DNA from: Chamaesiphon sp.
GTDB lineage: Bacteria; Cyanobacteriota; Cyanobacteriia; Cyanobacteriales; Chamaesiphonaceae
DNA: 7,496 nt
Direction: 5' to 3'
Assembly (NCBI GenBank): GCA_026785875.1
Contig: JAJAZF010000130.1
Span: forward strand, 1-7,496
Below are positions 4,981 through 7,496 of this stretch, piece by piece. Numbering within the stretch: position 1 is the first letter of the stretch; every line of letters starts with the position of its first letter. The position numbers were made by a program, and so were the translations under genes. The notes below the pieces were generated by a model. The model worked only from the letters and a program-made list of their open reading frames with translations. It did not search any database and was not told where the DNA came from.

Positions 4981-5535
4981 ATGACGGGCAGACTGATAGT
5001 TTTAACTGGCCCTAGTGGGGTAGGCAAAGGGACATTACTCAAAGCTTTATTAGCAAGACATCCAGAACTATATTTATCGGTCTCTGCCACCACCAGATCG
5101 CCCCGTGAAGGTGAGGTAGAAGGCGTTCACTACTATTTCTATACCCGCGATCGATTTGACCGGATGATTGAGGCTGGAGCACTGCTGGAATGGGCGGAGT
5201 TTGCGGGTAATTATTACGGTACGCCGATCGATCCAGTGCGCTCTCAACTCGTGCAGGGTAAATCGATTATTCTCGAAATTGAGCTAGCTGGTGCCAGACA
5301 AGTTGCCAAAATTTTTCCTGACGCTGGGAGGATCTTTATCCTGCCGCCCGATCTGACGACGCTAGAAACTCGCATTCGAGAGCGTGGTACCGATAGTGCC
5401 GAAGCAATTATGCGTCGTTTAGAGCAAGCACAAGTAGAAATCGCCGCCCAGCATGAATTTGAATATCGGATTGTCAACGATGACTTTGAGACAGCTCTGG
5501 ATGAATTAGATCGGTTAGTTACCCAGAAGAATTGA
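4981..5535 (+). CDS. gmk: Guanylate kinase
   Basis: A protein of 184 residues, the full usual length. It phosphorylates GMP (and dGMP) to GDP with ATP in the cytoplasm, a step in purine nucleotide synthesis. The P-loop is GPSGVGKGT (10-18, Lys16). The GMP-binding region SATTRSPREGE (35-45) carries Arg39, Arg42 and Glu45, and GVHYYF (48-53) gives the tyrosines. Glu70 and YGTP (79-82) follow, and the lid arginines lie in ETRIRERG and MRRLEQA. All expected motifs are intact. Start ATG 4981 is preceded by TAAGTTAGAT without a clear ribosome-binding site, as for most genes here. It lies downstream of the V4R/ferredoxin cluster but has no evident functional link to it. Confidence 0.97.
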   Translation: MTGRLIVLTGPSGVGKGTLLKALLARHPELYLSVSATTRSPREGEVEGVHYYFYTRDRFDRMIEAGALLEWAEFAGNYYGTPIDPVRSQLVQGKSIILEIELAGARQVAKIFPDAGRIFILPPDLTTLETRIRERGTDSAEAIMRRLEQAQVEIAAQHEFEYRIVNDDFETALDELDRLVTQKN

Positions 5536-5544
5536 TTTAAAGCC

Positions 5545-5561
5545 TCTCCCTTTTAGGGAGA
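5545..5561. terminator. Hairpin after gmk, likely bidirectional terminator or repeat
   Basis: TCTCCCT (5545-5551), loop TTT, AGGGAGA (5555-5561): a perfect 7 base-pair stem ten bases after the gmk stop. No T-run follows on the plus strand, so it is not a canonical intrinsic terminator. CTCTCCC-TTTT-GGGAGA hairpins of this kind are also frequent intergenic repeats in cyanobacteria. Confidence 0.45.
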
Positions 5562-5590
5562 AATTAAAAGAAACTATTCATTACTCCAAT

Positions 5591-5611
5591 CCTCTACCTA
5601 AAAGGAAGAGG
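5591..5611. terminator. Second hairpin between convergent genes
   Basis: CCTCT-A-CCT (5591-5599), loop AAA, AGG-A-AGAGG (5603-5611): eight base pairs with one A-A mismatch. It is similar in sequence to the hairpin at 5545-5561 and lies between gmk and the convergent membrane protein gene, so it may help end transcription from either side. It may also be a second member of the same CCTCTCCC-type repeat family. Confidence 0.35.
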
Positions 5612-5613
5612 TC

Positions 5614-5669
5614 GCTGTCAACACTTCGACTACGCTCAGTGCAAGCTGTCAACTGTCAACTGTCAACTG
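5614..5669. repeat. Heptamer repeat (CTGTCAA) with a 22-base insert
   Basis: CTGTCAA occurs three times in tandem at 5646-5666 and continues as CTG. One more copy lies at 5615-5621. Between them is a 22-base block, ACTTCGACTACGCTCAGTGC plus AA (5623-5644), bounded on both sides by the identical 9-mer GCTGTCAAC (5614-5622 and 5645-5653). The array is of the short tandemly repeated repetitive (STRR) heptamer type known in cyanobacteria. The inner TTCGACTACGCTCAGTGCAAG is itself a commonly seen dispersed sequence. It ends nine bases before the stop of the minus-strand gene. Confidence 0.7.
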
Positions 5670-5678
5670 AATGAAGAG

Positions 5679-6056
5679 TTAATCTTCCCAAGAGTCCAAA
5701 TCTAGTGCAGGTGAACCACCGCGATCGAGCTGTCTAAACACGACCTTGAGTTGAAACCAGAGTAGGATCGCGATTAATACTGTCAACGGCAACGCGATAC
5801 TATACGCCAGCCAAGTGGGAAATCCGAAGATCTCCAATCCAGCCGAGAGAAAGAAAATAATCCCCACGCAAATGCCGAAAAAGGGCAACCGTAAGCTGAT
5901 ATCGTCGCTGTTGGCAAGAATCACATTGTTCCGATCTGCCGACCAAGTTTTGACATTCCGTCGCAGAGTGCTATCGAAAGCTAGACCGCAAGTGATTCCA
6001 GCAAATAAACCAGCAAATAAAATGAAATATGGTGGATCTTGAGGAAAGTAATACAT
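5679..6056 (-). CDS. Small three-helix membrane protein, function unknown
   Basis: A protein of 125 residues from ATG at 6056-6054 (MYYFPQDPPYF). A TTG at 6107 in frame would add 17 mostly hydrophobic residues but is not preceded by a ribosome-binding signal; the ATG is preferred. Three probable transmembrane segments lie at about 9-26 (PYFILFAGLFAGITCGLAF), 57-76 (LPFFGICVGIIFFLSAGLEI) and 82-104 (WLAYSIALPLTVLIAILLWFQL). A charged loop with ADRNNVILANSDD lies between the first two, and there is an acidic C-terminus (ALDLDSWED). No catalytic motif is present. I do not recognise a named family, although it looks like a typical conserved cyanobacterial membrane protein. It follows lepB on the same strand with a 148-base gap and is convergent with gmk. 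Confidence 0.75.
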   Translation of the reverse strand: MYYFPQDPPYFILFAGLFAGITCGLAFDSTLRRNVKTWSADRNNVILANSDDISLRLPFFGICVGIIFFLSAGLEIFGFPTWLAYSIALPLTVLIAILLWFQLKVVFRQLDRGGSPALDLDSWED

Positions 6057-6204
6057 GAAAAGATAGGGGATAGAGAGTAGATGGGAAAATATGGGAATAA
6101 AATTCAAAGTCCCATTTCAACAATAATCTACGTTTAGACTCTTGGTTGAATTTTTGCGTGGGTTGGGAGTCCAAATTTCAAACATCGATCCAGCAAGCAA
6201 GAAT

Positions 6205-6798
6205 TTAGCTCATGCCACCCAGGCGTTCTAGCGGCCAGAACCGGAAGCAGGCATGACCGATTATATTAGTTTTGGGTAAGAAGCCCCAAACATGGGAATC
6301 GTTGCTATTGTTGCGGTTGTCACCCATGACAAATAGTTGGTCTGGAGGTACGACCATCGGTGACATGCCATAATTAGGCGGTTCGGCGATATATGCTTCG
6401 GTTAATAGTTCTCGATCGACATATACACGACCATTTTTAACTTCGATCGTATTTCCAGGCAAGCCGATGACTCGCTTGATAAAAGCTTGATCCTCCAGGT
6501 AGCCCTGCTCTTGCAACTGGGGCGGCGGTGCAAAGACGACAATATCTCCGCGTTGGGGTAGATGGGTGTAGTAGGAGAGCTTTTCGACAATCAATCGATC
6601 GCCTACCTCCAAGGTTGGTAACATCGATTCTGAGGGGATATAGCGCGGTTCGGCGATATATGTCCGAATCACGACAGCCAATCCTAATGCCAGGATTAAG
6701 ATTGTGATATTTTCGCCCCATTTTTGCCACCATTGCACCAGTAGGGGCTGAGGTGCTGTCGAGTCAGGGTTGGATTGCTCTGGTGGATTTGTCTTCAT
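6205..6798 (-). CDS. lepB: Signal peptidase I
   Basis: A protein of 197 residues from ATG at 6798-6796; an upstream in-frame TTG (6813) would add only five residues and is less likely. The enzyme cleaves signal peptides from exported or thylakoid-targeted proteins at the membrane. A Pro/Gln-rich cytoplasmic N-terminus (1-28) is followed by one transmembrane segment (about 31-48, ITILILALGLAVVIRTYI). The catalytic Ser58 lies in IPSESMLPTL and the general base Lys108 in FIKRVIGLPG, completing the Ser/Lys dyad. Box C/D residues GDIVVF (84-89) and box E GDNRNNSNDSHVWGFLP (159-175) are intact, with His at the site that is Arg in many homologues (DSR). Length and single membrane anchor fit the short type found in cyanobacteria and Gram-positives. 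It is separated from nadB by a repeat-rich gap, so it is probably transcribed on its own. Confidence 0.96.
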   Translation of the reverse strand: MKTNPPEQSNPDSTAPQPLLVQWWQKWGENITILILALGLAVVIRTYIAEPRYIPSESMLPTLEVGDRLIVEKLSYYTHLPQRGDIVVFAPPPQLQEQGYLEDQAFIKRVIGLPGNTIEVKNGRVYVDRELLTEAYIAEPPNYGMSPMVVPPDQLFVMGDNRNNSNDSHVWGFLPKTNIIGHACFRFWPLERLGGMS

Positions 6799-6838
6799 GC
6801 AGGAGGTTCTCAAGGCAAGCTAAAAGTATTGCTTCTAT

Positions 6839-6882
6839 AGCAATCCTAAATGATTTGCGAAGTTAATTGATTTAGGATTGCT
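6839..6882. repeat. 13-bp perfect inverted repeat (MITE-like)
   Basis: AGCAATCCTAAAT (6839-6851) and ATTTAGGATTGCT (6870-6882) form a perfect 13 base-pair inverted repeat around an 18-base spacer. It lies about 40 bases upstream of the lepB start codon. The outer bases, TATAGCAATCC on the left, resemble the termini of small non-autonomous elements in cyanobacteria. No target duplication is seen and there is no coding capacity. It could also be a stem-loop in the lepB leader or a regulatory site. Confidence 0.65.
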
Positions 6883-6902
6883 CAATCGGGGGATGATTTC
6901 TC

Positions 6903-6967
6903 TGTAGGGGTGCCCCTCGTGGGTCCCCTTAATCGATGCGGGGTAAGCACAAGGCATTACCCCTACA
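6903..6967. repeat. Second inverted repeat element, 9-bp ends
   Basis: TGTAGGGGT (6903-6911) pairs with ACCCCTACA (6959-6967). Inside are GCCCCTCGTGGGTCCCC and GCGGGGTAAGCACAAGGCAT, giving further partial G/C pairing. Sequences of the form TGTAGGGGT-(G/C-rich)-ACCCCTACA are common dispersed repeats in cyanobacterial intergenic regions, as I recall. It sits next to the 6839-6882 repeat and downstream of nadB, where its stem could also slow or end nadB transcription. Confidence 0.6.
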
Positions 6968-7011
6968 AAATTATTTGTGCGTTTCATACCTTAATTCAGC
7001 AACGCCGATAA

Positions 7012-7028
7012 TTATCAATTATCAATTA
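7012..7028. repeat. TTATCAA heptamer repeat running into the nadB stop
   Basis: TTATCAA at 7012-7018 and 7019-7025 are followed by TTA, which is the complement of the nadB TAA stop codon (7026-7028). It is another STRR-type heptamer and shares the TCAA core with the CTGTCAA array at 5646-5666. Two and a half copies are few, so chance cannot be excluded. Confidence 0.45.
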
Positions 7029-7496
7029 AGCCAACGAGGTAGATTTAGACCAACAATCTCCTGCTACAAGCGTATGTAATTGCCAAGTTGGATCGATCGC
7101 GGGAAAATCAGTCCGGTAATGTCCGCCCCGACTTTCTGTTCGCATCAATGCACCAGTTAAGATCGATCGACCGATATCTAATAAATTTCGAGTTTCGCAC
7201 CAGATACAGAGGTCTTGTTCGGATATTTGGGCTGGTAAAATCAGAGATTGGGGTGGTAAAAGTTGGGTAATTAGTTGGCTGATGGGTAAATTATTAAATT
7301 CTAATTGGAGCAGTTTAACTCGATCGATCGCCGTCTCCAGACTAGTTTGTTCGCGACAAATTCCGGCGGCTTGCCACATCAATCGCGGTAATTCTTGACG
7401 GATAGATTTGACTCGCTCTTCCCAAGATTCAGGATTTTTAGCTAGTAGATCTACCCAATTTACTTGCATATATGTAGTTGCAGCAGGATCGATCGC
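7026..7496 (-). CDS. nadB: L-aspartate oxidase, C-terminal part
   Basis: At least 156 residues of the C-terminal end; the frame stays open through the right edge, so the ATG at 7469 is internal and not the start. L-aspartate oxidase is an FAD enzyme that oxidises aspartate to iminoaspartate, the first step of de novo NAD synthesis with NadA. The visible part is the helical domain after the FAD and capping domains. The segment LPRLMWQAAGICREQTSL aligns with the LRxxMWxxxGIxRxxxxL region of E. coli NadB, followed by CETRNLLDIGRSILTGAL and the hallmark MRTESRGGHYRTDFP. The remaining WQLHTLVAGDCW is a short cyanobacterial-type end. The FAD-binding N-terminal region lies outside the window. The stop codon abuts a heptamer repeat. 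Members of the succinate dehydrogenase or fumarate reductase flavoprotein family share part of this fold, but the ESRGGHYRTDFP context favours NadB. Confidence 0.93.
   Translation of the reverse strand, partial: AIDPAATTYMQVNWVDLLAKNPESWEERVKSIRQELPRLMWQAAGICREQTSLETAIDRVKLLQLEFNNLPISQLITQLLPPQSLILPAQISEQDLCIWCETRNLLDIGRSILTGALMRTESRGGHYRTDFPAIDPTWQLHTLVAGDCWSKSTSLA

Noticed and set aside
5971..6174. 67-residue minus-strand frame overlapping the membrane protein start
   Set aside because: It overlaps the three-helix membrane protein in another frame and its composition is irregular; the membrane protein frame has coherent helices.
6437..6733. 98-residue minus-strand frame inside lepB
   Set aside because: lepB has all catalytic boxes intact in its own frame; this one is an arginine-rich shadow.
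5536..7025. Repeats as a CRISPR array
   Set aside because: The units are heptamers or single inverted repeats, without regularly spaced 25-40 base direct repeats and unique spacers; no cas genes are present.
7088..7270. 60-residue plus-strand frame opposite nadB
   Set aside because: It is antisense to a conserved NadB domain, with no motif or start signal.

Overview
The window looks like a chromosomal segment of a cyanobacterium. The palindrome CGATCG, the core of the cyanobacterial HIP1 octamer, occurs roughly forty times by eye count. Short dispersed repeats of cyanobacterial style fill the intergenic spaces, Shine-Dalgarno sequences are mostly absent, and the main gene cluster encodes a phycobilisome-family protein together with V4R proteins and [2Fe-2S] ferredoxins. 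The genus cannot be fixed from the sequence alone.

Layout. Positions 1-151 hold the start of an unrecognised minus-strand gene running off the left edge. Positions 152-867 are a non-coding region with a small palindrome, a possible -10 box and two repeat-like structures. Positions 868-4834 are seven co-directional plus-strand genes, almost certainly one or two transcription units: a degenerate response-regulator-like protein, an adrenodoxin-type [2Fe-2S] ferredoxin with a C-terminal tail, a V4R protein, a small basic amphipathic protein, a phycobilisome-fold protein with an intact bilin-attachment Cys motif, a second V4R protein, and a 78-residue [2Fe-2S] protein. Then come gmk (4981-5535, plus), a convergent intergenic region with two hairpins and a heptamer repeat, and three minus-strand genes: a small three-helix membrane protein, signal peptidase I (lepB), and the C-terminal part of L-aspartate oxidase (nadB), which runs off the right edge. 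About 190 bp of stacked inverted repeats separate nadB from lepB.

How the genes work together. The seven-gene cluster resembles, from memory, the slr0144-slr0152 operon of Synechocystis sp. PCC 6803, which has been linked to photosystem II assembly and which also encodes V4R proteins and two ferredoxins. The order V4R / small protein / phycobilisome-like / V4R / ferredoxin appears to match the slr0144-slr0148 stretch. The inference is a soluble or peripheral-membrane complex that couples an iron-sulfur redox relay to tetrapyrrole or bilin binding during photosystem biogenesis. Its biochemistry is not settled, and this is the best candidate in the window for an under-described system. The flanking genes gmk, lepB and nadB are ordinary housekeeping genes.
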